From assembly GCF_004193775.1 (NCBI RefSeq), contig NC_041008.1, forward strand, positions 43,309,136 to 43,373,135: 64,000 nt of DNA, given 5' to 3'. Source of the DNA: Glycine soja. Its lineage: Eukaryota > Streptophyta > Magnoliopsida > Fabales > Fabaceae. Below the pieces are notes generated by a model. It saw nothing but the letters and a program-made list of their open reading frames with translations. It was not told the DNA's origin and made no database searches. This document shows, in pieces, positions 22,502 through 34,967 of this stretch (position 1 is the first letter of the stretch; every line of letters begins with the position of its first letter). Position numbers and translations under genes: made by a program.

Positions 22502-23640
22502 TTCTATTTTATTTATGTCAGGCCATGGCCTTGAACTTTCCTTCCCATAAGTTAAATATTTTCTTTTTCTTTACATTTTTTTTTTCTTGTACATTGTTTC
22601 TGTGCTCTTTACTCTGAAGCATGTAATAGATCTTGGGGAAGGTGTTTTAGAATAATGGCTTGGTGGGGTGGTTGGATTATGGAAACTCCGAACTCACTAT
22701 AGCATTGAACAATTTAGGTTTTAGTTGTTATTATGCTCTCAATGCAGGTCTAAGTTGTACATAATTTCCATGTGATGTTGATACCTCAACAATGTTGATA
22801 TCTATCTCAAAGTTAAAATTTCAAACACAAGAATAGTTAAAGGAAACGCGGTTGCGTACATGGCCAGAAAGTTGTCCTGAAACTGCTTTGGATGCATTTT
22901 TAATTTGGTTATGCTAAAAGTCATTAAAAGTTAATTTTTGGATATACTTTTGATTGGATTATCATGAAAACTTTTAAGTTAAAAATATAAATATAATAAG
23001 AAGATTTTGCAATGGTCACTTTGGATACACTTCTAATTTGCATTTTGTAAAAGGCTATTTAAAAGTTAATAGGAATCACTTTGGACGTATTTCTGATTGG
23101 ATTATGATCAAACTTTTAAAATAAATTAAAAAAGATAAAAATGACTAAAAATACCAACACACAAATATTTTTCAGAAGAATTATCTAACTTTAATTCTCT
23201 ATTTGTAGGAGCAGGGGATCAGTCATATCAAGTTAAAAGATAACAATATAATAATAATTTTTTTTCATAATAATAGATTTCTTTTGTTAAAAATAACAAT
23301 AAATAGAATATCCAAAAATATTCTTTTTCATTTTGAGGGTTAAAATAAAATTTTATAAGTTATTCAAATTTTCACATTAACCATCTTAGGACCAACGTCA
23401 TAAAATGCTAATATCTTCGGTATGCGTAATTGACTTTTGAATCAAAAATTTGGTTGCAACTAATTAGACCCAAAATTCAACTGTGCTAACCGCCATATTT
23501 ATTTAAAATGATGGTATACCTAAATAATACTTTGATTGGTCGGTCATATTTATTTACCAATGTGTATTTTAACTTGTATGGTATTTTAACATGGATGGAC
23601 CAATCACTAGAGTAAGGAGTAAGAATTTTCAAGAAGAGCT
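22502..23640. other. 3' flank of the RING gene and intergenic DNA
   Basis: The first ~300 bases are the probable 3' UTR. From about 22870 to 23130 an imperfect repeat of about 100-115 bases recurs (CTTTGGATGCATTTTTAATT, CTTTGGATACACTTCTAATT, CTTTGGACGTATTTCTGATT). No gene is seen. Confidence 0.6.
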
Positions 23641-23835
23641 TAGCGAGAAATTAAATTCTCTCATGGAGAAAAAAGAAGAAGAAATGAAACTCATAAATTT
23701 TAGTCAACTTTTAAGAGGATTTATTTTCGTTTTTTAATTATATTTTGGGCCTATTTTGGACGTAATGGGTTGCCACGACCTTCTATTGTTATTTTCAAGT
23801 CTTTTAATTATTATATATTAGTTATTGGACCTTGG

Positions 23836-23913
23836 GCCTAATTTAGTGTTGTTAGTAGGAATATGAATAGACTCGCCTAATTTAGTGTTGTTAGTAGGAA
23901 TATGAATAGACTC
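23836..23913 (+). repeat. 39-bp tandem duplication
   Basis: Two identical 39-base copies of a segment beginning GCCTAATTTAGTGTTG lie side by side inside the presumed LTR. Confidence 0.9.
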
Positions 23914-24203
23914 GTTAAACACTTTGTTGACAGCTTTTGATGAAATTTCATATTACACTCAGTTAAGAGACTGTCTCTCTTGGTTTTTGTATGAAACCTT
24001 AGGTTTTTATCAAAGAATTCTATTCTTTGTGACGAATTATCCTCAACTTACCAATCTTTCAAGATTGTAGCGTTGTTCTTTCCATCTCCTTTTCTAATTC
24101 CATTTTTTTTCTTTTTATTTTCCCCCAATTTTAGAGAGTTCCAAATAGATTCCCTTATTTGTTGATGCTAAAAATTAGATCCACAAATTAGCGTTCCATC
24201 AAT

Positions 24204-24216
24204 TGGTACCAGAACT
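24204..24216 (+). promoter_or_regulatory. Primer-binding site, initiator tRNA-Met type
   Basis: TGGTACCAGAACT resembles the TGGTATCAGAGC primer-binding site of many plant LTR elements, two bases after a CA that would end the LTR. Confidence 0.65.
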
Positions 24217-24393
24217 TCGGTTCTTGAAATTAAGTGTTATGTATCCTTTGTGTTTTCTTTCTTCTTTTGTGTTTCCTCTTTTGTTTAACGCTATATTATT
24301 GTTTTGTCTTCCTTTATTCTATTTCTTTGTGTCTATATTTATTTTTTGAATTCTATCTAGTATCAATATCTTTTTGTTTTTGAATTCTATATT

Positions 24394-24396
<3 letters not shown>

Positions 24397-24432
<36 letters not shown>
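24397..24432. repeat. (TA)n microsatellite
   Basis: About 18 TA dinucleotides in the leader of the gypsy element. Confidence 0.95.
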
Positions 24433-24435
<3 letters not shown>

Positions 24436-25221
24436 AAAAATTTGTGCAAAAAAAAAGAAAGAAGGGAAAAAACCTAATTTTCAAATTTGGAGCCTAAATT
24501 TCTGTAAGGATCCAGATTTGGATAATTGAAGTTGTTAGGATATGAATTTGTTTTCAAATTTGGAGCCAAAATTCTGTCACAATTCATATTTGGATAATGG
24601 AAGTTGTTAGGATCTGAATTTGTTTTTCAAATTTGGAGAAATTTTTTTTGTTACGATCTAGATTTGGATCTGGCTAATCACTAATTTGCTTTCAAATTTG
24701 AATTTCGTGCCAAAAAAGTGGAGAGATAAAAAAAGAGCAAAAAAAAAACGCAAAAAAAAAGGTATGCATTCAAAGTTGTTTCCCTTCTAGTTTTCACATA
24801 CCTATGCTTCACAACTAAAAAATTGTGTCTTGTTGGTTATTTACGTCTAGTTTAGTTCAATTTTGGGACAATCTTTTTCTTGATTCTAGAGTCTTCCAAT
24901 TTGTTTTCCTTGGCATTCCTTTTGAGTATTCATTTTATTATTATTTTTGTCTTTAAAATTACTTAGTTTTGTCTTAGAGTATTTCTATTCTTGGCTTCTT
25001 GAGTTGAGTTTTGGTTTGTGACATATATTCACATTGAATACTTCATGATTTTGAGCTTGAAGGTTCTGCTTAAGAATTGAAGAGGAGAAAGAGTGGTAAA
25101 AGACAAGAGCGCATATTATAAAAGGAAAAGCCTTGAAAGAGTGATACACGAGTGAAACACTAAGTTAAGTGGTGAGGTCCTGTTCTGTTTATTACTTGTG
25201 CACTAACTTTTCCTTGTAGGT

Positions 25222-26468
25222 ATGGCTTCTACAAGTGGAGATGCTGCTCCACCATCTCCAAAAACCGTAAGGCTCATGGCGTAGATGATTAAACTTGGTG
25301 ATCAAATGAGAAGAATGAGTTATGAAAATGAAGAAAGGATGGAGAGAATGAGGAGAGTCTGGGAAGAATACACGGGAGTAGTGAAGCTTTAAGTGCGAGG
25401 ATTAAAAATATAGAGCGAAGAAGAGAGGACATATCATCTAATTCTTCTCATGGAGAAGTGAGGGGTATGAAGAGAATGAGGGAGGAAGGAGGAATGAGAG
25501 GTATAGAGAGAGAAGAAATCATAAAAGATATAGAGGTAGGCAACGAGAGGAAGGGATTGAGGGACTGAAGGTGAAGATCCCTACTTTTAAAGGGACTTGT
25601 GATCCATAAGTGTATCTTGAGTGGAAGATGAAGGTTGAGCAAGTCTTTTCTTGGAGTTTGAGGGATATGCCTTAGTGTGGTGGAACCAAGTGAGGAGTGA
25701 TGTTGAGATGATGAGAAGACCTTTGATTAATACTTGGCAAGACATGAAGAAAGTTTTGAGAGAGAGATTTATGTCGTCCTATTATGGGAGAGACCTTCAT
25801 AACAAGCTCCAAAGACTAATTCAAGGAAATAAGAGTGTGAATGAGTATTACAAAGAGATGGAGATTTCCTTGATTAGGGCTCAAATTAAGGAGTCTCAAG
25901 AGGCGACCATGGCAAGGTTTTTGCATGGTCTCAATAGGGAGATCCAAGATATTGTAGAGTTGCACCACTATGCCTCTTTGGAGGATCTCATTCATTAAGC
26001 TATCAAGGTGGATCAATAATTAAAGAGGAAGCAAATATACAAGAAGTCCCCATATGAATCTTCAACTTGGAAAGATAAGGAGACATTCAAGAAGGAGGGA
26101 GGATTTTCATTCAAATCTCATGAGAAAGGTGTTGCACTTAGTAAAAATAATTCTAACCCTATTCCCACTTCTTCAAAAACGAGTTCTATTAAATGTTTTA
26201 AGTGTTTGGGAAAGGTTCACATTGCCTCCCAATGTCCTAACAAAAGGACTATGGTTATGTTAGGTAATGGGGATATCACTAGTGCATCTTCTTCTAGCTC
26301 TTCCAGTTCTTCTAGTGAGAGTGAAAGTAAATGTGATGTACAACCCCTAGAAGGTGATCTTTTGATGGTTAGGAGGTTAATGGGTAATGTGTGTAAGGAT
26401 AGAATGAAACTCAAAGGGAGAACATTTTTCATACTAGGTGCATGGTCATGGGAAAATATGTTCTCCCT
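25222..26468 (+). pseudogene. Ty3/gypsy gag, broken and truncated
   Basis: It starts at ATGGCTTCTACAAGTGG. Stops and frame changes occur near 25282, 25390, 25610, 25998 and 26020. The retrotransposon-gag core contains YALVWWNQVR (about 25664) and RERFMSSYYGRDLHNKLQRL (about 25765). A CCHC zinc knuckle, CFKCLGKVHIASQC, lies at about 26193-26234. A serine-rich stretch follows, then the conserved LMVRRLMG linker towards protease. It ends at the junction near 26468. Confidence 0.75.
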
Positions 26469-27709
26469 ACGCCAAACTTGTGTAGGTATCAACATACGTG
26501 GTGGCTCATCCCTTTCTACTTCCTTTTTTTAAAGGCATTTTTGTTTCTCCTAAATGCATGATCACTTGGTAAGAACCTATGATGACAGTTAAACGAAGAT
26601 TTTTTCCCCCATTTGCCAACTGGAAGGCCTTTGTGTCCTCCATGCAATACGGACATGTCAATCTACCTTGTGTCACCTAACTAAACAACATGCCATAAGT
26701 AGGAAAATCATTAATAGTCCACATCAAAGCTGCCTTCATCATGAAATTTTGCTTTCTTGAAACATCGTAAGTCAGAACACCATTCCACAACTTCTTTAGA
26801 TCATCAAAGGTTGTAAATAGAAATCAATACCAACCGTTGGATTAAATGGGTCTGGTACAACACAACTCAAAAACATATCAGGTTTAGTCATACACATTTA
26901 TGGAGTAAGATAGTACGGGATAACAATGATTGACCAACAAGAATAAGGTGAAGATAATGCTTGAATATATGGGTTAAATCCATCTGTGCATAAACCAAGT
27001 CACATATTTCGTAGATCAATAGCAAAATTTGGATGTACCCGATCAAAGTGCTTCCAGGCTTCACCATCAAAGGGATGTCGTAACATGCCCGAACATCTTC
27101 TATTCTCATAATGCCATGTCATTTGGCCTGCAGTTTGCATTGATGCAAATATTTTATGCAACCTTGGTACTATAGGCAAATAGAACATCACCTTAACTAG
27201 AATTGGTTTTTTGTTACTCGTTCAATTAGTCTTGGCACAATACCTGGGCTTGTTAGCAAATTTGCATTCAGTTAACACTACATCATTGTTATAATAGAAC
27301 ATGCAATCATCCATACAACAATCAATCTTCTTAGCCTCCAATCCCAACTTTGATACTAACCTTTTGGCATCAGAATTTTTTTTGGCAAATGCTCTTCTAC
27401 AGGTGTTACATCCAAAAGCATTTTTGAAATAAACTCTAAGCACTAATCGAGGATATTCCAATTGGACTTGCAAGCTATAAGCCTCACGAATATTGATAAT
27501 TTTGAGTCTGATGCCCCTTTGTATAATGGCTTATTTGCCACCACAAATAAAATGTAAAATCTTCGAGTATCTTCATTTGGAGGTTCTTCCATATTATTTG
27601 AGTTTGGAGCTTCAAATGTCTCAGGTTGCCTGAGCGCATCACACACCATCTCTTGCATTAAGACAAATTGTTCAACTTGAGCCACATCTGCTACACTACT
27701 TGATGCATT
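26468..27709 (-). pseudogene. CACTA TNP2-like transposase, central part
   Basis: Read on the minus strand this continues from the N-terminal part across the LTR insertion (NASSSVADVAQVEQFVLMQE). It includes FYILFVVANKPLY, GLEAKKIDCCMDDCMFYYNN, the region with MTWHYENRRCSGMLRHPFDG and AWKHFDRVHPNFAIDLRN, then KKLWNGVLTYDVSRKQNFMM, ALMWTINDFPTYG and FLPSDHAFRRNKNAF. These match the order of Transposase_21 (TNP2) proteins. Several frameshifts and stops occur, for example near 27230, 27000 and 26690. TNP2 would bind element ends and cut DNA; this copy is dead. Confidence 0.8.
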
Positions 27710-30416
27710 TGTGACACCCTCTACCCCAACATTCATATAAATAGGAAAAACATATAAAACGCGGAATCTAATTAAATCAATTTTATTCAATAAATCGTAA
27801 GTAAATGGTAAAAGGTCTACATTCACTTCTCTATTATCAAATAAAAATTCTCAGAAAACATTTCTGGCTCAAAACAAGGTCGTTCAAGTTTACAAAAGAA
27901 CTCAAATTAAGTAGTAGAATAAAATAAAGTAAAATGACATGTTTGGAACATCATGCAATTAAAACAAAAACTCATGCCCCAATGTCACATCCTATCAAAA
28001 CATTTTGTCTTGACGTCCTCTAGCACGAGGTTCCTTAAAGCAATTCACCTAGCCGTCTACTCCCACGAACACAAGGTTCGAGATCATCACAAGATCCAAA
28101 CACAAACAACACATAGGGAGTAAGTTATCACATTCTTAAATAGATAGAGATAAAAAAAAAGACAAATATATATAATATAAGTATAACAAGCTCAACTTAG
28201 CACAATTCGCATCATTTTACCACTCATTGCATAACATCACTTGTCCCAAGGATTTAATCACAAAATTACATTCCACACCTTCACATTAATCACATGTTCA
28301 AAACAACAAAACTTAAGTACAACATGACATCTCATGCTCATACAATTCATTACCCACCACCATCACGTAACAAGTCACAATGATCATTACACAGGCGTTA
28401 TGCAACAAATACATTAAGACTCAATCCTATATGCAATGTGGTACCATGTCAATGAAAAACAACACCAGTGCACCTAGGAGTACATAACAAGATAAGTCAC
28501 ACAATGGGTATGTCAGGTCACTCTCACTAAGTGAAATCATAAGGTGACCAGTCAGGGTCACTCTATTTTGCGAGAGTGCTCCAACTATATGGGATCAACA
28601 TAGGCTTAAAGGAGCATTTAAACCGAGTGTATTTACTCCCAAGGCCTAGACTTCGAAGAATCTGTTAGGGCTTCATCTTCCTAATTCAGGTCCAACCCTT
28701 AAAACAAATTTTGCATGCATACACTACTCATGAATTATACAATATTCATGACCTCACACTTATTTTCAAGCACGTTTAACACAATGCACTACAATTTAAC
28801 ACCCCAAGTTCCTAATGGAACTCTAGACTTTCCTTTTAACACCTCGTGTATTGCATTACAATTTAACACCTCAGGTTCCTAATGGAACCCTAGACTTTCC
28901 TTTTAACACCTCGTGTATTGCATTACAATTTAACACCTCAAGTTCCTAACTTGGAACCCTACATTTTCCTTTTAACACCTCGCGCATAAACACTTTTCTC
29001 AAGGTAAACACCAATCAGGTTATTGTATAATTCACAACTCAAAACACAAGTAATATCACATCAAGTATTAACCGCACACTTATTTCATGTCCATAATTTA
29101 ACACCTCCCAATGTAACAATCCACCATCACATGTTCACATGTATTTCACAAATTAACACATGCTCAACTTACCACTTATACTCAATGTTAATCATAATTC
29201 ATAATATACAAATATTATTACATATATAAACACACACGGTATATAAATAACTAAAGACACAAATATTCTAATCATGAATTTACAAAGTGAAATATAATCA
29301 AATAAAAATGTACCTAGGATTCACTAAAACTTTGGAAGAAACTTATAGTTAAATATACATTGGCCAATTTTAAAGAATAACAATATGAAACAATATATAA
29401 ACTCATATTAAATATTAAAACTAAAAAAATAATCGAGAATGAAATTTTGTTAGCCTATTCTAATTCCAAATTATAATATTAATTCCAAACAATATAAAAA
29501 AAATTTAAAAAGCTCGAATATGTGAAAAATACAAAATCAATATCTCACTCTCTCTTACGGTAAATCTTTCTTTACTTAATTTCATCAATTCATGCTAATT
29601 AGAAAAGACTCAATTTCTAGGTTTCACACTTAACACAAGAACATATCAATTTTGCATCGGGGCATCAATTGGCCCGTCAAATACAGTCAATTTGCGAATA
29701 AAAGAATAAGAACAAAATTGAAATTCATAATACAACCCAAAATAACCCAAAATTTATCCTCTAAGGATCCCTACGCATGTTCATTCTAATCCCTAGGCGT
29801 GAGTAACTCATCGCTTACCTCTAAGAGGGCTCACGTGTGTAGTCCGGTAGTGATAGCGGTGTCCCTAGCGGTTTCCTCTAATTCCTCAAGCTTTTCTTCT
29901 AGTTGCTATGTTAGGATTTCCAAGCGTTAGAGAGAAGAAGAAGGGATTGAAGCCTTAATTTCACTGTTTGTGCGCGTGGGGAGTTCCTTGTTAAATCCCA
30001 ATTTGAAGGTGGCGTCCACATTTTAGGATGATCCAATGGTTAATGTGTCTGAGATTGTAGTTTTACTTAGACATATTTTGGTGTTTGCAGAAAAAGAGAG
30101 GGTTTTGGGAAAGGAAAAAGGGAGAACAAATTTGGGAGAAAGGAAGAGTGTAGAAACGTATCGTAATTGTAAAAACTGACCTAGTATTTCTTTATTTATA
30201 ACTAGGGTACTCTGAGCCTATTATTTACTCTATTTTTCTTTGTTTTATTATTTTATAAAAAGGAACTTTATGTTACTCTTTCATTAAATAAATAACCAAT
30301 TAAAACATCTCTTATTTTAATTAACAAAAACATTTTCTCTCATTTATTTAATTTCTAAAAACTCTACTAATTTTTAAATAAAACTTTATCTATTTTACGT
30401 AAAACAAGGTATTGCA
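27710..30416 (-). mobile_element. Solo LTR (Ty3/gypsy) inserted in the CACTA transposase
   Basis: On the minus strand it begins TGCAATACC (30416) and ends GGTGTCACA (27710), 2707 bp. The flanks are GCATT (27705-27709) and GCATC (30417-30421), a 5-bp target duplication with one change. The transposase reading frame resumes on the other side. It is the same family as the truncated LTR at 2166-3925 but about 0.6 kb longer over the shared part. No internal region remains, as expected after recombination between two LTRs. Confidence 0.88.
28786..28985. repeat. 67-bp tandem repeat, three copies, inside the solo LTR
   Basis: The phrase GTTCCTAATGGAAC(T/C)CTAGA recurs at 28808 and 28875, with a diverged third copy at 28942, a regular 67-base period. 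It includes TTTTAACACCTCG and GCATTACAATTTAACACC. Confidence 0.9.
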
Positions 30417-30700
30417 GCATCCATGTAACTATTGTCATCATTTAAATCAATATGCAACATGTGTTCACCATGATCAATCCAAATCCAATAATTAGGCTTG
30501 AATCCATTTTTGTAAAGGTGAACCTTCACAACTCTATCCTCCAAAATCCTACCCCATCATTGTAATAACAATCTTGCAAATTAGCTTTGCTTACAAACTC
30601 TTCAACCCTCTCGACAAAGGATTCTTTCAAACTACTTCTACCACTATAACATCTATCGTGCATCCAACGACAATTCAAAGGAATATAGTTCATGTTTTGT
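30417..30700 (-). pseudogene. CACTA transposase-associated N-terminal domain
   Basis: On the minus strand: RWMHDRCYSGRSSLKESFVE then RVEEFVSKA, a match to the transposase-associated domain that opens TNP2 proteins. After a frame change near 30530 comes VVKVHLYKNGFKPNYWIWID followed by HGEHM, the conserved end of that domain. The metal-binding cysteine stretch expected between the two parts has been lost. The frame runs to the solo LTR at 30416. Confidence 0.78.
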
Positions 30701-30889
30701 ATGTTTAAGCAAAAAAAATAGGAACATTCATGAATCACATACATAATCTTAGAGTGATCATCTATTATTAGTAGCAAAAATTCCGATGATGTTTTAGGTG
30801 AACACAAAAATCACATACATAGTGTTTGAGTTTCTTAATGAACAATGCACGGAATATAAATCACATAACCACAACCAGAAATATAATTA

Positions 30890-31235
30890 ACACATTTACT
30901 ATACAAAATTTTAAGCAACTAGAATAAAAAAGTTACAATTAACCTGAACAATACAACACATGTCTGAGTAAGGGAATGGTCACCTAACAAAGTCATACCT
31001 ATTAAAAATGATATTTAAAATTAATATATATGTGTGTAGGGAGGGAACACATTTACAATAAAAAAATTTAAACAACTACACAATAAAAAACCACATCTAA
31101 CCTAAACAATACAACGTACGTCTGAGTAAGGGAGCGATCCCCTAATAGAGTCACACTTGTTAAAAAATGATAATTAAAATTAATATATATCTGGGTAAGG
31201 GAGCCAACACATTTACAATACAAAATTTTGTATAA
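30890..31235. repeat. ~158-bp direct repeat, 2.2 copies
   Basis: Units start with ACACATTTAC at about 30890, 31048 and 31208. Each contains AACCTGAACAATACAAC or AACCTAAACAATACAAC and GTCTGAGTAAGGGA. They lie in the 5' part of the CACTA element. Confidence 0.8.
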
Positions 31236-32735
31236 TGTATAATTCAAAATAAATGATATTATTATTAATATATATCTGTTAAAAAATTATGCTTTAAAAA
31301 ATTAAAATTATAAACACTTAATTTTTTCCAGTTTAATAAATAAAAATAAATATTAAAATTAAAAGAATGATATATATACATATATATGATTAAAAGAAAA
31401 AATTAAATTAAGCTTACACAATTTAAAATTTAGTGTTTTTCTAAACTTCTTTTTTGACCATTTAATTTTCTAGAAATTATACAATAAATAAATTTTATTT
31501 CATATTATTGGCATGTGATAATCATTATTTTGGTTGAACAAAATTATAACAATGCATTGTAATAGTTTTTCAGCATTTTTCCTTATTATATCAAATTATA
31601 TGTTCCTTTTCTTTTTAGTACATTTTGTATTGATTAATGTTATTTTAAAATTCATGTAATTTGAGTATTTAATAATTTGAAAATCTTACTATAATCAAGA
31701 AGATTTGATCTCAATACATAACATACATATCATTTAAGAAAAATTATATAAAGTTTAAGAAATAGAAATATTTATATTGTTATAAAATCTAGAGTACGTA
31801 AGGATTATTTTTTCTTATCAATTTAAGATAATAAAAAAAAAAATAAAAATCCAGTGTTAATCAGCTATTTTATGTGAAATATTAAATAAATTATGAATTA
31901 AAGGTATAAATGAGATATTGTGTGTAAATAAATTAACCACACTGTATTGACAAACTTAGTTAGCCACACGTTATGAATTGAAGGAATAAACTTTAACTCT
32001 TTTACTTTTTAATAGAACAATTTATTAACTTAATTAATATTTTTTTAAATATTTATTTGACATTAATTTGGTCTTTCGAAGTTTTTGATATCAAATATAT
32101 TTTTTTATGAATATCAAATAAATTCTTAAATATTATAAATATATACAAAAATGGTCATTTTTAATCTTAAAAAAATTATTTAATATTATAAATCTTTTAA
32201 TGATTACTATTATAAGAATATTCTATAAATGATTAACATAAAAAAAAAACTAGCTACACATGCTACACACGGATATAAAATTTAGTGTTTATGGTGGTGT
32301 GTATTGTGAACACACGAATAGCAAGCTCTATAATTTTAGAGAGTTCATACGATACTTAGACATACTATGTAGGGTACTATTGACAGCTAACAATGAAGCA
32401 AAGATCAGCTGAAATAATAGAATAAAAGCCAAAAAAAAATGTACATAAAATATGTTGTGATTGCTCATCGTGTTCAATTCCAACTCAAATGCGTTACAAA
32501 TAAGTAGGTTGGATAAATCCATGGGCAGAGCAACAAACATTATTATGTCAATGCAAAATACAATTTTTTTATTCGATAAATATCCTTGTTAAACAAATAA
32601 TACTATGTTATGTGTGTTAAATTTCTGCGTCCAGGAAAGCGCCACTATTTTTAGCTTCTATTTATCACGTAAAATATTCACGTCTGTGCTTGTAGATGCA
32701 AAAGGCAGAAGTGCAGACCCAAACATATACTAAAT
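31236..32735. other. AT-rich interior of the CACTA region
   Basis: No coding, RNA or repeat signal is seen apart from AT-richness. Confidence 0.5.
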
Positions 32736-32825
32736 TATAATTCCCTTTGTCGATTCTATATCAAGATATGGAGCAAGTTCAAAAGCTGCAACAACGCCAC
32801 CATTAGATGCTATGTATTGCCCAAT
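32736..32825 (-). other. Exon-like segment, possible captured gene fragment
   Basis: On the minus strand an acceptor-like TTATGTATAG (about 32826-32835) precedes an open frame reading IGQYIASNGGVVAAFELAPY then LDIESTKGIII and a stop near 32730. The amino-acid composition looks like a real protein end, but I cannot name the family. It lies between the CACTA transposase start and the presumed CACTA 5' end. Confidence 0.35.
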
Positions 32826-33639
32826 CTATACATAAGACAAGGGGAGCAAAGGAAATAAACATGAAAAGATAATGAAAATTAAAAAAATTGCACAGCTTAT
32901 CAACCATGAACACAACATATCCGAGATAGTATATGAAGAAAATTTCCATGAAAGTTTAAAATTGAAATACAATATTTATCATGGTACAAGTATAAGGCTA
33001 CTTCACGGTCAAGGAAAAAACTCATTTGAATGAGATTTTAATTCCAACAACCTAATCTCAAGTTCGAGTTCCTGTTGTATGGGTATGGTGTACAACTTAC
33101 CAAAGGAAAAAGGGTCAATAATGAATTACATAAATGATATTTTCAACGCGCTATTTCTCCCTGATTCCTTCCCCCAAGCAAAATAAAAGAAGCATAACTT
33201 TTTTTATGAGCAAATATCATGCTTACAATGAGCACGACGGTGTGAAAGATCAAACAAAATTGGAGTGAAAAAAAATTATGAACCAGAGAATTCAAGGTAA
33301 CAGAGGGTCTGGCACAACAGCCATGTGGGCTCAATGGAGGGGTGCTCGATCAATGGCGATGACGCAACCATGTGGGTGACGGGGCCTTGTGCGATGACGG
33401 CGTGAGAGGTTGATTGAGTGGAATGACAGGCAATGGCGGACTTACTTTGGCTTCAGGTGTGTCCCTCATTTTTTAAAATTCACTTAATTTATAAATAAAA
33501 TTATATATTTTTATATTTTATTATATATATATTTATATAATTGAATCCATTGATTTTATTTTTTATAATTTATTTTCACTGACTTAGGGTCTTAGATCCG
33601 TCATTAATAACGGGTCTGACTAGGGTTGGGATCATTTTT

Positions 33640-33880
33640 TTAGAACATTTTTTAATTTTGACAGATAATTATTCCATAAAAAAATCCGTCGGTTTATGTT
33701 TCTGACAGATAAATCCGTCCATATAAATCCATCGATAATATATATTTCCCGACGGAAAAAATATTCGTGGGTATTTTAGATATTTTCAACCAAATATATT
33801 TTGTTGGTAATTTCAATATTTATGATGGATTATTATCCTTAGAAAATATTTCGTCGATGATAACATTTGTTTGTGTAGAC
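33640..33880 (-). repeat. CACTA subterminal region
   Basis: Repeated CCGTCGG, CCGACGGA, TCCGTC and CGTCGATGA motifs within about 240 bases, then GTTTGTGTAG. This is the clustering expected of the short transposase-binding repeats next to a CACTA end. The exact terminus has mutated. Confidence 0.5.
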
Positions 33881-34365
33881 TTGTATTTGTTTGGACGCAA
33901 TGACATTTAACAAGCCTGCTTTTGCATGGTTACATTTATTGGTCCGTATAGGCATTCATGTTTGTGGACTATCCCACATACCTACTTTTATTTTATTGAG
34001 TATTGACTACTCAGTCTTTCATATGCTGAATATTGACTACTATGGCGAAGCTAAAACGTGGATGTCAACATTTTAAAAGAAAACTTACTATTAATTATGT
34101 TTAAATTTTAATTGATTTGAAATAACATGTTCTCCCAAATAACTTGAAACTTGAATGGAATTAATGTTCAATTTTTCTCCAAAAGTGATCTTCACGCAAT
34201 AGGCTTTGCAGAATATTCAATATTCAATAAGGTTTGATCAAATTCAGCGTGGCTCAAGCTAGTCTAATGTGTTGAATTCTTTACCAAGAACAAAAACTAA
34301 GTCAATTACTAGTGACGGACAAACCGAAATCCAACAATCACGTAAGAAATATAAATATTTTTATG
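33881..34365. other. Intergenic
   Basis: No gene is supported. A 61-aa frame at 33891-34076 has no recognisable features. Confidence 0.5.
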
Positions 34366-34369
34366 AGAA

Positions 34370-34565
34370 ATACTAGTAACAAATGTTCTAACACTCTTTT
34401 GTGAACACTCAATTATTGATTAAAAAACATTTATTAAAAATTTAAAATTTTGACGAATTTCACTTTAATTTTCATTAATGAATTTTTTCGTTATTCGGTT
34501 GTTTTTAATAAACTTTAACTAAAAATTGAGTGTGTGCTAAAAAGCTGTTTATAGAAAGTGTGCCA
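34370..34565. mobile_element. MITE-like inverted repeat
   Basis: ACACTCAATTATTGATTAAA (about 34406) pairs with the complement of TTGAGTGTGTGC and the sequence before it (about 34500-34540). The inverted ends are some 35-50 bases with mismatches. Target duplication and superfamily are not resolved. Confidence 0.6.
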
Positions 34566-34967
34566 TCCACTCTTCATAGCTATGATGATTGAGGCTTTTT
34601 AGAGTTGCTCCAACGGTTCTTTGTTTGTAGCTATGTTCTGTAAACTCCACCATAACACTCTTCAATCCCAATTTCAAATTTAAATTAAGCACAGTATTTC
34701 ATAAATGGAAACAAAAAAAGAGTGACTAATGCCACCGGATTTTATGTATAGAAGCAATGACTATTTTTCTACGTTTCCATCATCTAAGTAGACTAATTGG
34801 GCCTTTGTGGGTCCTCAATACCAATACTCCTAGCGAGTGGAGCAAGTGAGTCACCGAAATTGGAAGCTGCACTGTCAAGCAAAGAAAAAAAAAAAAAAAC
34901 TTCTGTCTCCCACACCCGTAAAGAAAGATTAATAACTAGCAACAAAAGGCTAATCCTATTAGTTAAG

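Larger units (their letters stand above)
23640..26468 (+). mobile_element. Ty3/gypsy element, 5' fragment (LTR end, PBS, gag)
   Basis: The LTR 3' end is placed at about 24201 from the primer-binding site that follows. The LTR start is uncertain (about 23640). A long AT-rich leader runs to the gag ATG at 25222. Gag is open but interrupted. The sequence is cut off at about 26468, just after the zinc knuckle and the start of the protease-linker region, and is fused to antisense CACTA transposase sequence. RT, RNase H, integrase and the 3' LTR are missing. Confidence 0.7.
26468..33880 (-). mobile_element. CACTA (En/Spm) element, partial, with nested solo LTR
   Basis: TNP2-type transposase coding reads on the minus strand at 30700-30417 (N-terminal part) and 27709-26468 (central part), interrupted by a solo LTR. 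Upstream of the coding part lie ~158-bp direct repeats (30890-31235). A probable 5' terminus lies near 33640-33880, with several CCGACGGA/TCCGTCGG subterminal motifs and an end reading TGTTTGTGTAGACTTG, close to the TTGTAGTG expected for a CACTA end. The 3' part, including the transposase C-terminus, is missing where the gypsy fragment abuts. Confidence 0.7.

Noticed and set aside
33143..33334. 63-aa minus-strand ORF
   Set aside because: It has no domain or homologue that I recognise and lies in the decayed CACTA flank.
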